Assembly (NCBI RefSeq): GCF_014696675.1
Contig: NZ_JACJQN010000007.1
Location: forward strand, 1 to 64,000
DNA length: 64,000 nt
Reading direction: 5' to 3'
DNA from: Phormidium tenue FACHB-1052
GTDB taxonomy: Bacteria; Cyanobacteriota; Cyanobacteriia; Phormidesmidales; Phormidesmidaceae
A program made the translations under genes and the position numbers. The notes below the pieces were generated by a model, which had not been told where the DNA came from, did not search any database, and saw only the letters and a list, made by a program, of their open reading frames with translations. This document shows positions 1 through 9,088 of this stretch, piece by piece (position 1 is the stretch's first letter; each line of letters opens with the position of its first letter).

Positions 1-54
1 CGCTTTAAGCTCATCGGCTGAAAAATGAGGTTCAAGATGGAGGGGTCTTGGCAT
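1..54 (-). CDS. IS630-type transposase, N-terminal fragment cut by window edge
   Basis: Only the first 18 codons lie in the window, reading MPRPLHLEPHFSADELKA from an ATG at 54-52 with a purine-rich GGGAGA stretch just upstream. The pattern 'P..L...L.(S/T).(E/D)EL' resembles the N terminus of cyanobacterial IS630-family transposases as I remember them. The rest is outside the window, so transposase identity, terminal repeats and intactness cannot be judged. It could instead be another helix-turn-helix protein. Confidence 0.4.
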   Translation of the reverse strand, partial: MPRPLHLEPHFSADELKA

Positions 55-63
55 TCTCCCATC

Positions 64-141
64 CTACCCTATTTCAGGGGTAACTAAGTCGGATTTAGTA
101 TGAGTATCTTGGGGCAACGCTTCTACATTTTCGTAAGGCAT
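64..141 (-). CDS. Possible 25-residue leader ORF or truncated gene
   Basis: This short frame reads MPYENVEALPQDTHTKS and continues to a TAG at 64-66. It has a good AGGAGA ribosome-binding site 8 bases before its ATG. It ends 9 bases before the start of the transposase-like frame. I do not recognise it. It may be a leader peptide, the stub of a gene cut by the insertion element, or chance. Confidence 0.25.
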   Translation of the reverse strand: MPYENVEALPQDTHTKSDLVTPEIG

Positions 142-392
142 AGGATTGTCTCCTGAGTCATGCGGTAGTTATTGCATAGACCTTAAAGCACCTGAATCGA
201 CCTCAACCTCTTTCTTCCGTTGTAAAACTCCCTTACTTCTAACCGCTCCTTAGGATGGGAATTGCAACCGTTTTGAGTTTTGAGTAGCGCTGTGGCTCCC
301 CCTTTCTACACTGAGCCACAGTATTGTTTAGCCAATTGCGCTGTTGGTGGCATTTTGCTTCAGACAAACGCTGGGGGATTGAGCCATAATGA

Positions 393-1647
<1,255 letters not shown>

Positions 1648-1832
1648 GGCAAAGTTAGTAATGAGGACAAGAATTCAGTTTTTTGTGCACACCTCGGATT
1701 TTGGTGCAGCAGGAAATAGCGCGAAGGTCGCACAAGACCATCGCAAGGTGAGAAACTGAGTTAGCAAAATCAACAAACTCAGCAACGACAGGGTTAGGCC
1801 TGTCGCCTGAGCTGTAATCCAGAGGCAATACT

Positions 1833-1882
1833 GGAAGCTTACTTCCGCTTGAGCGTCCTGTCAAGCAGTAGGCTTCCGGAAG
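1833..1882. promoter_or_regulatory. Two inverted repeats before the XRE gene, candidate operators
   Basis: GGAAGcttaCTTCC at 1833-1846 and CTTCCGGAAG at 1873-1882 share the half-site CTTCC/GGAAG and lie within 62 bases of the XRE start codon. The second ends 12 bases before it. This is the placement expected of an autoregulatory operator. Binding is inferred, not shown. Confidence 0.35.
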
Positions 1883-1894
1883 TTGAGTTCCGCA

Positions 1895-2137
1895 ATGTCT
1901 GACGAGGCACCTAAACAACAACCATCGCCCTTGAAGCAAATGCGCCAACGGGTGGGTTTAACTCAGGCTGAATTGGCTAGACGCATCGGGGTGTCTGATC
2001 GAGCGGTGAGGGCATGGGAGAAGGGGGAGTACCCACCGACGCTGACAGTTCCGCAAATGCGATCGCTGTGCAAAGAGCTGGCAATCACCTTTGATGAACT
2101 GCCTGATGAATTTGGGCCAAGCAAAAATCAAAACTGA
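1895..2137 (+). CDS. XRE-family HTH transcriptional regulator
   Basis: This is an 80-residue single-domain DNA-binding protein. A Cro/C1-type helix-turn-helix covers about residues 14-70: LKQMRQRVGLTQAELARRIGVSD, then RAVRAWEKGEYPPT as recognition helix and turn, closing with LCKELAITFDELPD. The ATG at 1895 is chosen; the frame opens at a TTG 12 bases earlier. Paired inverted repeats directly upstream suggest autoregulation. It has no partner toxin gene in the usual downstream place; the next gene is convergent and overlaps by 10 bases. Targets are unknown. Confidence 0.85.
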   Translation: MSDEAPKQQPSPLKQMRQRVGLTQAELARRIGVSDRAVRAWEKGEYPPTLTVPQMRSLCKELAITFDELPDEFGPSKNQN

Positions 2138-2427
2138 CGAATGGCCCAAAACTGCAAAACGCTGAGAATGCTGTCCAGACTCAACACCGACAGCACGCTA
2201 CCGGCGCTGCCCACGCTCAAAATGCTGCCCGCACTGCCAATACTTAAGATACTCCCCGCGCTGCCGATGCTAAGAATGCTGCCGGTGCTGCCAATGCTCA
2301 GAATGCTGCCTGCACTGCCCAGACTGAGCAAGCTAAAGTAGCTGCCTCGGCTCAACATGGCGCGACGTCGCAGGGGAAGGGCGTGATTATTAATAGAGGT
2401 AGAGACGGCTTGCTGTCGTTCGAACAT
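2128..2427 (-). CDS. Nonapeptide-repeat protein (GSAGSILSI repeats)
   Basis: This 99-residue protein has a basic N-terminal region of about 30 residues (MFERQQAVS...LPLRRRAMLSRGS). It is followed by about five tandem copies of the 9-residue unit GS(A/T)GS(I/V)LS(I/V), then LSLDSILSVLQFWAIRQF. The regular small/hydrophobic alternation suggests a short beta-solenoid or a self-assembling surface, but no function is known to me. An AGGTAA ribosome-binding site lies 8 bases before the ATG. The opposite strand is also open across the repeats, a by-product of the 27-bp repeat. The coding call rests on the start context and on similar repeat proteins I recall in other bacteria. Confidence 0.7.
   Translation of the reverse strand: MFERQQAVSTSINNHALPLRRRAMLSRGSYFSLLSLGSAGSILSIGSTGSILSIGSAGSILSIGSAGSILSVGSAGSVLSVLSLDSILSVLQFWAIRQF
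2188..2343 (-). repeat. 27-bp tandem coding repeat
   Basis: About five imperfect 27-bp units (on the plus strand, 'atgctgcc.gcgctgcc.atgcttaag' type) encode the GSAGSILSI peptide repeats. The units differ mainly at synonymous or Ala/Thr and Ile/Val positions. That implies selection on the protein repeat rather than very recent slippage. Confidence 0.8.
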
Positions 2428-2494
2428 GCTGTGATTACCTGCTCAAGCTTAGATGTAAAAAACGTTCTCTTGTAAAGCCCAATAGTGAAGTAGT

Positions 2495-3628
2495 TTAGCT
2501 GTTCTCAATTCGCCCCCCCTTTACCGTCAAGATCTGCGATGAAGTCATCCACTGGCTGCCAAAAGCTCCCAAATGCGTAGTGGTGATGATGGTTTGAAAG
2601 CGATCTTGAATTGCTTCCAATAGTTGATTTTGGCGGTTCAAGTCTAGCTCGGCCAGCACGTCGTCGAGCAGCAGCAGGGGCGGTTCGCCCACTACCTCAT
2701 CGATCAGGTGCAGCTCCGCCAGCTTGAGGGCCAGTACCAGGGTGCGCTGCTGCCCTTGGGAACCATACTGGCGGCTGGGGGTGTCGTTGATGGCAAACTC
2801 GATGTCGTCGCGGTGGGGGCCAACCAGGGTAGTGCGCTGGTGCTGTTCTGCGATCGCCCTCAACTTAATCTTCTCCAAAAAGCTAGCCTGAATGATCTGC
2901 GGGTCATCCTCCGCCATCGGCACATTGGGCTGGTAGTGGATCCGCAGGTCTTCGCGCTGGCCGCTGATCGCCTGGTGCCACTGGTGGGCGATCGGGGCGA
3001 GGCGATCGATCGCCCTGGCCCGCCGCCGAATCACCCGTGTACCCAGCGCCGCCAGTTGGGCATCCCACAGGGCAAACTCGGTAGCGTCTACCGATGGCCC
3101 TGCTTCTCCCTCCTCATCGCCGTAGGATTGCTTGATCAGGGCGTTGCGCTGCTTGAGTACCTGGTTGTACTGGCTGAGAATGTGGGCATAGACCGGCTCT
3201 AGCTGAATCAGCAACGTATCAAGCCAGTCGCGCCGCTCCCCCGGCCCACCCCGCACCAGGTCAAGATCGAGGCTAGAGAACTGCACCGCATTGAGCGCCC
3301 CGAGAAAGTCGAGCTGTCGCCTGAGCTTTTCGCCGTTGAGAATGGCCGTGCGCCGCCCCGCCTGGCGCAGCACCAGCGAGAGATCGGCCAGGCCCAGATC
3401 GCGCCGCACCGCAGCGGTGATTTGGGCCATGGGCTGGTCTTGTTGGACGAGATCGCGATCGCGGCTCGTCCGGTGCGACTTTAGCGTCGCCAACAGCTCC
3501 ACCGCCTCCAGCAGATTCGACTTCCCCTGGGCATTTTCTCCCACCAAAATGGTCTTGGGAGCGGCAAAATCAATTTGCTGCTCGCCATAGTTGCGAAAGT
3601 GCCTGAGCGATAGATGGGTGAGGTACAA
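2495..3628 (-). CDS. recF: DNA replication and repair protein RecF
   Basis: RecF is an SMC-like ATPase that, with RecO and RecR, helps load RecA at single-strand gaps. A Walker A motif GENAQGKSN sits near residue 30, a [16 protein letters not shown] segment follows, the signature region is [13 protein letters not shown], and Walker B is [12 protein letters not shown]. At 377 residues from the chosen TTG (start [13 protein letters not shown]) it matches the family's usual length. The frame opens further upstream at a GTG (3697), which would add 23 residues not found in typical RecF. No clear Shine-Dalgarno marks either start. The gene follows glgX closely and may be co-transcribed with it. Confidence 0.93.
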   Translation of the reverse strand: MYLTHLSLRHFRNYGEQQIDFAAPKTILVGENAQGKSNLLEAVELLATLKSHRTSRDRDLVQQDQPMAQITAAVRRDLGLADLSLVLRQAGRRTAILNGEKLRRQLDFLGALNAVQFSSLDLDLVRGGPGERRDWLDTLLIQLEPVYAHILSQYNQVLKQRNALIKQSYGDEEGEAGPSVDATEFALWDAQLAALGTRVIRRRARAIDRLAPIAHQWHQAISGQREDLRIHYQPNVPMAEDDPQIIQASFLEKIKLRAIAEQHQRTTLVGPHRDDIEFAINDTPSRQYGSQGQQRTLVLALKLAELHLIDEVVGEPPLLLLDDVLAELDLNRQNQLLEAIQDRFQTIITTTHLGAFGSQWMTSSQILTVKGGRIENS

Positions 3629-3711
3629 GGGGCAAAGCCGGGGCTGAACTTGGTTTAGGATACAGGACAGCGTAGAGAATCTAAGATCTGGGATCACAGA
3701 TCCAGGGGACG

Positions 3712-5781
3712 CTAACCCTGCCCTCGGCTCATCAGCACTACGGTCGATCGCGGCCCCACTGGGTACAGATCGTTTTCAAATACCGGCGCTTCTTCGGGGT
3801 AGCAAAAGTCGCGGGGGGGCGGCACAGCGGTATCGACAATGCGGTGCCAGCGATCGTGGGGGCCAAGCCCTGGCAGGTCAAACATCAGCGCCTCCCAGTA
3901 AGCGTTGAGCATGACGTGAATTTGCTCCTTGGCGTCGGGGTAGCGCAGGGTAAAGGCCAGGGTGCGGGAGTGCTCTGACCAGTCGGGCTGGTTGAGGGTA
4001 GTGCCGTGCCAAACAATATGGGGTTCGTAGTGCCAGGTGGTGGTCACCCGCAGCAGGTGCCGTAGCTGCAACACCTTCAGGCTTTGAATGAAGTGAATCA
4101 GCCCCTGGGTAAAACGCAGCAGCGGCTGTTCTTTCTCCACGGCATCCCAGTTAAACCAGCTTAGGTCATTGTCTTGGCAGTAGGCGTTGTTGTTGCCCCG
4201 CTGGGTGCGGCGCACCTCGTCACCCATTAGCAGCATCGGAGTGCCCTGGGCCATAAACAGCAGGGTGAGAAAGTTTTTGATCTGCCGCTGACGCAGTTGC
4301 TCGACCTCGGGTGGGGCCGAAAGCCCCTCTACGCCGCAGTTCCAGCTGTAGTTGGCGTCGGTGCCGTCGCGGTTATGTTCGCCGTTGGCCTCGTTGTACT
4401 TGTGGTCGTACGACACCAAGTCATTGAGGGTAAATCCGTCGTGGCAGGTGACAAAGTGAATGCTGCGGTTGGGCTCGCGGTTGGGCTTTTGGTAAATGTC
4501 GGGACTGCCCAGCAGGCGGGCGGCCAGATCGGGCACGACGCCCTCGTCGCCTTTAATAAACTGGCGCACGTGGTCGCGGTAGGGGCCATTCCATTCGGCA
4601 AAGCGATCGCCGATAAAGCTGCCGACCTGGTACAGTCCCCCTGCATCCCAGGCCTCGGCGATAATCTTGGTGCCCGCCAAAATCGGCTCCGACTCAATGT
4701 TCCACAAAATCGGTGGGTCTTCGAGAGGGTTGCCCGCCATGTCGCGCGACATCACCGAGGCCAGGTCAAAGCGAAAGCCATCCACGTGCATCTCCGACAC
4801 CCAGTAGCGCAGGCTGTCGAGAATCATGCGCCCGACGACGGCGTGGTTGGGCGACAGGGTATTGCCGCAGCCGCTGTAGTTGGAGTAGTAGATCGGGTTG
4901 TCTTCGAGCATGTAGTAGGTTTCGTTGTCGATCCCCTTAAAGCTCAGGGTGGGGCCTTCGTGGTTGCCCTCGGCAGAGTGGTTAAACACCACATCGAGAA
5001 TGACTTCGATGCCCGCCCGGTGCAGGGCTTTGACCATGTCGCGAAACTCGTTCACCGGCCCCAAGGGGTCTTTGCGCGAGCTGTAGGCGCGGTGAGGAGC
5101 AAAAAAGCCCAGGGTGCTGTAGCCCCAGTAGTTTTCTCGCCCCGGCATGGCATCTTGGGCGTCGAACTGGTGAATGGGCAGCAGCTCCACCGCCGTAATG
5201 CCCAACTCTTGCAGGTAAGGAATTTTTTCGATCAGCCCCGCGTAGGTGCCCCGTTGCTCATCGGGCAGCCCCGAGGAGGGGTGGCGGGTAAAGCCGCCCA
5301 CGTGCATCTCGTAGATGACGCTGCTGGAGTAGGGAATGTGCAGGGGGCGATCGCCTTGCCAATCGTAGTTGCGGGTGTCAACCACCACCCCCTTAATGGC
5401 AGTGGCACAGTTGTCGCCGGGGCCAATGGCGCGACTGCGATCGTAGATGTCGTCACCGACAATGGCGCGGGCGTAAGGGTCGAGCAGCACCTTGGTGGCA
5501 TCAAAGCGGTGGCCGTGGGCCGGATCAAAGGGGCCGTGGACGCGGTAGGCATAAACCTGCCCACTTTTTAGCCCCGGCACAAACATGTGCCAGTAGTAAA
5601 AGGTGCGGTTCCACAGTGGGTCGAAGGTAATCACCCGGCTGGGTTCAGTGAGGTCGTCAGCTTGAAACAGCAGCAGGTCTATGCCGGTGGCGTGTTTGGA
5701 ATACAGGCAAAAATTCACCCCCACGGCGTAGACGGTGGCTCCCAGGGGAAAGCTTTGGCCAGGGAGAACTTTTGGACTCAT
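3712..5781 (-). CDS. glgX: Glycogen debranching enzyme GlgX (isoamylase type)
   Basis: This 689-residue GH13 enzyme hydrolyses alpha-1,6 branches of glycogen or limit dextrin, the step that mobilises the cyanobacterial carbon store. The N-terminal CBM48-like region ([20 protein letters not shown]) precedes the catalytic barrel. [20 protein letters not shown] (nucleophile Asp), [15 protein letters not shown] (acid/base Glu) and [16 protein letters not shown] (transition-state Asp) are all intact, and [20 protein letters not shown] is typical of GlgX/isoamylase. Length is normal. It lies upstream of recF on the same strand. Confidence 0.95.
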   Translation of the reverse strand: MSPKVLPGQSFPLGATVYAVGVNFCLYSKHATGIDLLLFQADDLTEPSRVITFDPLWNRTFYYWHMFVPGLKSGQVYAYRVHGPFDPAHGHRFDATKVLLDPYARAIVGDDIYDRSRAIGPGDNCATAIKGVVVDTRNYDWQGDRPLHIPYSSSVIYEMHVGGFTRHPSSGLPDEQRGTYAGLIEKIPYLQELGITAVELLPIHQFDAQDAMPGRENYWGYSTLGFFAPHRAYSSRKDPLGPVNEFRDMVKALHRAGIEVILDVVFNHSAEGNHEGPTLSFKGIDNETYYMLEDNPIYYSNYSGCGNTLSPNHAVVGRMILDSLRYWVSEMHVDGFRFDLASVMSRDMAGNPLEDPPILWNIESEPILAGTKIIAEAWDAGGLYQVGSFIGDRFAEWNGPYRDHVRQFIKGDEGVVPDLAARLLGSPDIYQKPNREPNRSIHFVTCHDGFTLNDLVSYDHKYNEANGEHNRDGTDANYSWNCGVEGLSAPPEVEQLRQRQIKNFLTLLFMAQGTPMLLMGDEVRRTQRGNNNAYCQDNDLSWFNWDAVEKEQPLLRFTQGLIHFIQSLKVLQLRHLLRVTTTWHYEPHIVWHGTTLNQPDWSEHSRTLAFTLRYPDAKEQIHVMLNAYWEALMFDLPGLGPHDRWHRIVDTAVPPPRDFCYPEEAPVFENDLYPVGPRSTVVLMSRGQG

Positions 5782-5955
5782 AGCGCGACCTGTGTGCTGA
5801 AAACATCTCTGCCGGTGATTTCCCTGACCGCTCTGCTAAGGTAGCTAGCGGCCTGGCGAAGGGGGCCGTTCCACCAGCCGCAGAACGTAAGGCTTTACCT
5901 TATCACCGAGAGTTTGCCAGATGCTCAAGCTCAATACTTAGTTAAGCTCTAGGCT

Positions 5956-6699
5956 CTAGTGGGCTGGGGCCGAGCGCTCTAGCTGCCAAAGACCAAGCGG
6001 GTCGTCTAGATCCGGTGGCGTCCATTGAGGTGGTGTGCCTAGGCTGGCCTCAGTGCCAAACAAAGCCTGCCAGGTGCCCTCCCGATATTCCCAGGCGGTG
6101 GCAGAAAACGCGCTAAAGATCTTCGCCTCCTGCAATGGGTCAGCGGTGGGCGATTTTCCCCTGGAGACGCTTTGTGATTCTCCGGGGGAGACGCTGCGCG
6201 AACGCCATTGATGCACCAAGACGGCCCAGTTGCCCACCCGGAGGGCCTGCCCCTGCTGCTCTGCCCGATCCAGACGCCACACCTGCACAGGGCCAGGGTG
6301 AAGGCGATGCCAGTGCTCAACGAAAGTGTGGCGATCGCCCTCGTCATCTTCACAGGTGCCTTGCTCTAAAAAGTCGTCTGGCCCCAACCAGTGATAGTTG
6401 CTGGTGTCGGGCCACTGGCAGGGGGTAAGGGCAAGGCGATGGTGCCAGGTGCATGTCGGGGGGGCCGCAGACCAGCTAAAAGTTCCGGCAAAGCCCAACA
6501 GATCGGCATCAAAGCGCGATCGCCAATCCATCTCCCGATACCGCTCCGGCGTCAGCCGTCCCGCAAAAGGAGCGCTACGCACATCGGCAAAGTAGGTTTC
6601 AGCCTGGATCCATAGGACAGATTGGCTGGTTTCGATCGGGCCTTGGTCAAACTGGATGGAGCGGCGTTGCCAGACGCCGAGGAAGGGGTTGAGGGGCAT
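5956..6699 (-). CDS. Lipocalin-like conserved protein, possibly HRI1-related
   Basis: This 247-residue protein starts MPLNPFLGVWQRRSIQFDQGP; earlier codons in the open frame come from a repeat-rich leader, so the ATG at 6699 is preferred. The GVWQRRSIQF start, repeated aromatic/beta-strand segments and a second half ending LGLWQLERS suggest a calycin/lipocalin-like barrel. I recall similar bacterial proteins annotated as HRI1-like, but I hold this lightly. About residues 186-202 (RSVSPGESQSVSRGKSP) are encoded by a repeat-like insertion. The gene lies 200 bases downstream of the Rieske gene and could belong to that operon. Its leader is C-rich rather than Shine-Dalgarno-like. Confidence 0.65.
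   Translation of the reverse strand: MPLNPFLGVWQRRSIQFDQGPIETSQSVLWIQAETYFADVRSAPFAGRLTPERYREMDWRSRFDADLLGFAGTFSWSAAPPTCTWHHRLALTPCQWPDTSNYHWLGPDDFLEQGTCEDDEGDRHTFVEHWHRLHPGPVQVWRLDRAEQQGQALRVGNWAVLVHQWRSRSVSPGESQSVSRGKSPTADPLQEAKIFSAFSATAWEYREGTWQALFGTEASLGTPPQWTPPDLDDPLGLWQLERSAPAH
6150..6216. repeat. Small dispersed repeat-like insertion inside a CDS
   Basis: Two nearby copies of a GGAGACGCT(T/G) core, each next to a CCCCTGG or CCGGGGG stem, occur in frame inside the lipocalin-like gene. A related GCGTCTCTGGAGGAGAC core occurs at about 17516-17532. The sequence resembles cyanobacterial small dispersed repeats. It translates to a Ser/Gly-rich linker without breaking the frame. Confidence 0.5.
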
Positions 6700-6738
6700 G
6701 GAGGGGTGATGGGGTAACGGAGTTATGGGGTGGGGGAG

Positions 6739-6798
6739 AATTTTGAAGGTTGAATTTTGAGTTTTGAATGTGCCCAATCAATTCAAAATTTAGAATTA
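6739..6798. repeat. TTTTGAA-type heptamer repeat stem-loop, copy 1
   Basis: Direct TTTTGAA/TTGAATT motifs are followed by an inverted ATTCAAAATT arm. A close relative, also just upstream of a minus-strand start codon after a G-rich stretch, occurs at 55304-55388. This fits the STRR class of cyanobacterial heptamer repeats. Confidence 0.6.
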
Positions 6799-6805
6799 GC
6801 TGGTT

Positions 6806-6827
6806 GTAGGGTGGGCATTGCCCACCA
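6806..6827. repeat. Dispersed palindrome TGGGCA-TGCCCA, copy 1
   Basis: GTAGGGTGGGCA followed by TTGCCCACCA forms a palindromic unit. A copy differing by one base lies at 8889-8910. It is between the Rieske gene and the lipocalin-like gene and could act as an mRNA hairpin. This is a known style of interspersed repeat in cyanobacteria. Confidence 0.7.
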
Positions 6828-6899
6828 ATTAACCTAGTGCTATACAACCAGGGCTCCGCGTAGGGGCAAACGGTGTTTGCCCTGCATCAATTCATACTG

Positions 6900-8051
6900 C
6901 TAATCAGCCTCACTAAAAGCGGCAAGGGCGTCCCAGATCAGTTGTTGCTGGTGAATGATGCGGGTTTCTAAACCATTTACCGGGCCGGGGGTGTAGGCAC
7001 CGCTAGCGTAGCCCTGCTGCACGCTTTCGGTGAGCACCATGTCTTCTTGCATAAAGGCGTCAAACTCGGCCAGCAGGGTTTCACTGGGGGGGCAAAAATC
7101 GGGGTCACCGTAGAGGTCGAGGGAAACCTGGCAAGACTCAGCGGTGAGCGGCTCGATGTGCAGCCAGGCCAGCAGGCCGTTGGGCAGGCCCAGCAGGTGC
7201 AGGTTGGGATAGATGCCGTAGGTGAAAAATCCCTCGCGGCTGCGGCCCTGGAGCATGGGCAAGATGGAGTTTTCGGCCTGCCAGTCGGCGGTGGTGGGGG
7301 TGTAGAGCAGGTTGACGAAGGCTTCGAGCTGGTGCTGGTAGTGGCGAATGGGGCCTTGTACCGGGTTGAGGGTGGTGCGGTGGGCGATCGCCACATGATA
7401 GTCACACAGCGTGTTGTCGTGGTAGTTCTTCCAGTTGCAGGCGACGGTGTACTGCTTGGCCGCCAGGGGTTGGGTGGCGGGGGTGCGGTGCTGTCCCAGG
7501 TGCTCAGGGATGCTGCCGAGAAACTCCACCAGCGGCGGCGCACTGTCGTCGAAGCAGACGAACATAAAGCCCGACCAGATTTCTATCCGCACGGGTCGCA
7601 GCGCAAACTCCTGCTTCTTAAACGACTCTGAAAACTGATTTTGGGAGGGCACCCCCACCAAATTTCCAGCCAGGTCGTAAACCCAGGCGTGGTAGGGGCA
7701 CACCAGCTTTTGGCAGGGATGAATGCCCGCCTGGGGCGACAAAATTGCGGCCCGGTGGGGGCAGAGGTTGTAAAAGGCCCGCAGATCGCCCTCGTTGTCG
7801 CGCACGATCAGTAGGGGAGCGCCCGCCACTGATTTGGCCCACACCATGCCTGGCTGGAGGCGATCGCCATCGCCCACATAAAGCCAGGTGCGGCGAAAGA
7901 TCGCCCGCTGCTCTATCGGGAGCCATTGAGGATTGGTGTAGTGGTCGGCGGTGAGCAAAAATCGCTCCGGCAGCCCATGGGCATCGGGGGGCACTGGCGA
8001 GGAGATTGGGGGGTTGGTCGTTGACCATTGCAGCGGCAGTCTGGAAACCAT
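6900..8051 (-). CDS. Rieske non-haem iron oxygenase, alpha-subunit type
   Basis: This 383-residue protein has a Rieske [2Fe-2S] domain with ligands C97, H99, C118 and H121 (CPHR ... CPYH). A catalytic SRPBCC domain follows, with mononuclear-iron ligands H219, H224 and, C-terminally, D337 (QEDMVLTESVQQG). Such enzymes hydroxylate or N-demethylate small substrates using O2 and an external reductase; no reductase gene is adjacent. The residue three before the first iron His, normally the Asp or Glu that bridges the two metal centres, is Cys (C216), with Asp at the next position (D217). The start overlaps the stop of the ABC ATPase by one base, indicating translational coupling. The operon is preceded by a guanidine-I riboswitch, so a guanidino or related nitrogen compound is a plausible but unproved substrate. 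Confidence 0.9.
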   Translation of the reverse strand: MVSRLPLQWSTTNPPISSPVPPDAHGLPERFLLTADHYTNPQWLPIEQRAIFRRTWLYVGDGDRLQPGMVWAKSVAGAPLLIVRDNEGDLRAFYNLCPHRAAILSPQAGIHPCQKLVCPYHAWVYDLAGNLVGVPSQNQFSESFKKQEFALRPVRIEIWSGFMFVCFDDSAPPLVEFLGSIPEHLGQHRTPATQPLAAKQYTVACNWKNYHDNTLCDYHVAIAHRTTLNPVQGPIRHYQHQLEAFVNLLYTPTTADWQAENSILPMLQGRSREGFFTYGIYPNLHLLGLPNGLLAWLHIEPLTAESCQVSLDLYGDPDFCPPSETLLAEFDAFMQEDMVLTESVQQGYASGAYTPGPVNGLETRIIHQQQLIWDALAAFSEAD

Positions 8052-8824
8052 CAGCTCACCAACGCGGGCACTGTCTTGCCCCGCAGCAGATCCATGATGC
8101 CTTCGCGGGTGTCTTGGAAGGCGCGATCGCGGCGAATCATGTAGGTGCGATCGCTGGGCAAATCCACAAATACCTCCCGCTGAATGGTGCCGGGGTGGGC
8201 CGTCAGCACATAGATGCGCTGGGAGAGAAACACGGCCTCATCCACGTCGTGGGTAATCATCAAAATGCTGACCCCGGTGCGGTTCCACAGGTCGAGCATA
8301 AACTGCTGCATGGTTTCTTTGGTCTGCACGTCTAGCGCGCCAAAGGGTTCGTCCATCAGCATGATTTTGGGCCGCGAGGCCAGGGTGCGGGCGATCGCTA
8401 CCCGCTGCTTCATGCCGCCCGAGAGCTGCTTGGGCAGCGATCGCGCAAATTTGGTCAGCCCCACCACGTCTAAATAGTAGGAGGCCATTTCTCGCCGCTC
8501 CTTTGGCCCCACGCCCTGGAGTTTGAGGCCAAATTCCACATTTTTCTGCACCGTCATCCAGGGATAGAGCGTGTAGCTCTGGAAGATCATGCCGCGATCG
8601 GAGCCAGGCCCGGTCACCACCTGGCCGTCTACCGTGATCTCCCCCGTCGTGGGCATGTCTAGCCCCGCCACCAGCCGCAGCAGGGTCGATTTGCCGGAGC
8701 CGGAAGCCCCGACGGCGCAGACAAATTCGCCCGTTTCGACGTGCATGTTGATGTCGTCGAGCGCCAGCACCGACCCCTGGCGGGTGTCGAATTGTTTGCT
8801 GAGATTGTTGATTTCTAAGTGCAT
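8051..8824 (-). CDS. ABC transporter ATP-binding protein (NitT/TauT family)
   Basis: This 257-residue cytoplasmic ATPase energises the adjacent permease. Walker A GASGSGKST, the Q-loop, the ABC signature LSGGMKQRVAIART, Walker B LMDEPFGALD and the switch region ILMITHDVDEA are complete. The class (SsuB/TauB/NrtD) typically imports sulfonates, nitrate, pyrimidine precursors or other small nitrogen compounds. The ATG at 8824 starts MHLEINNLSKQF; the open frame upstream runs through repeat-rich leader and is unlikely to be translated. The leader just before this ATG is C-rich and lacks a clear Shine-Dalgarno. The substrate is inferred only from the operon. Confidence 0.95.
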   Translation of the reverse strand: MHLEINNLSKQFDTRQGSVLALDDINMHVETGEFVCAVGASGSGKSTLLRLVAGLDMPTTGEITVDGQVVTGPGSDRGMIFQSYTLYPWMTVQKNVEFGLKLQGVGPKERREMASYYLDVVGLTKFARSLPKQLSGGMKQRVAIARTLASRPKIMLMDEPFGALDVQTKETMQQFMLDLWNRTGVSILMITHDVDEAVFLSQRIYVLTAHPGTIQREVFVDLPSDRTYMIRRDRAFQDTREGIMDLLRGKTVPALVS

Positions 8825-8888
8825 GGTGGGGTGGGGGTAAGGGGTAGGGGGTGGATGGGTAGGGGGTGAACGATTTAATAGGTACGCC

Positions 8889-8910
8889 GTAGGGTGGGCA
8901 CTGCCCACCA
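8889..8910. repeat. Dispersed palindrome TGGGCA-TGCCCA, copy 2
   Basis: This is the second copy of the palindrome at 6806-6827 with one base changed in the centre. It sits in the 264-base gap between the permease and ATPase genes of the same operon, where the transcript would form a hairpin. Confidence 0.7.
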
Positions 8911-8973
8911 AAGCTAGACTGAATCGGATTTAGGATGAATATAGAAAGTTTGATGGGGTGAGATACCCTGCTT

Positions 8974-9006
8974 TGATCCCCCCTGCCCCCCTTTTCAAGG
9001 GGGGTT
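8974..9006. repeat. CCCCCC...GGGGGG hairpin repeat
   Basis: A run of six C at 8986-8991 pairs with six G at 8999-9004 around a TTTTCAA loop, preceded by ATCCCCCCTG. This matches a common interspersed C/G-run hairpin of cyanobacterial genomes. It is inside the riboswitch-controlled operon and could lower expression of the distal ATPase and oxygenase genes. Confidence 0.65.
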
Positions 9007-9088
9007 ATAGAGTGAAACTGAGAACGCGAGAATCTGGAGGGATCTATCTGAGCGATCGCGCACCTCACAAACTGGGGAACGCCATAGA

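Noticed and set aside
1655-1948. 97-codon minus-strand frame before the XRE gene
   Set aside because: It covers the XRE promoter and operator-like repeats, and its composition is not protein-like.
2141-2341. Plus-strand frame with repeated LPALPMLRM peptides
   Set aside because: It is the mirror of the GSAGSILSI repeats; the minus-strand frame has the better start and a recognised repeat style.
4297-5571. A 424-codon open frame on the plus strand
   Set aside because: It lies wholly antisense to the intact glgX and has a low-complexity Val/Gly/Ala composition produced by the codon bias of the real gene.
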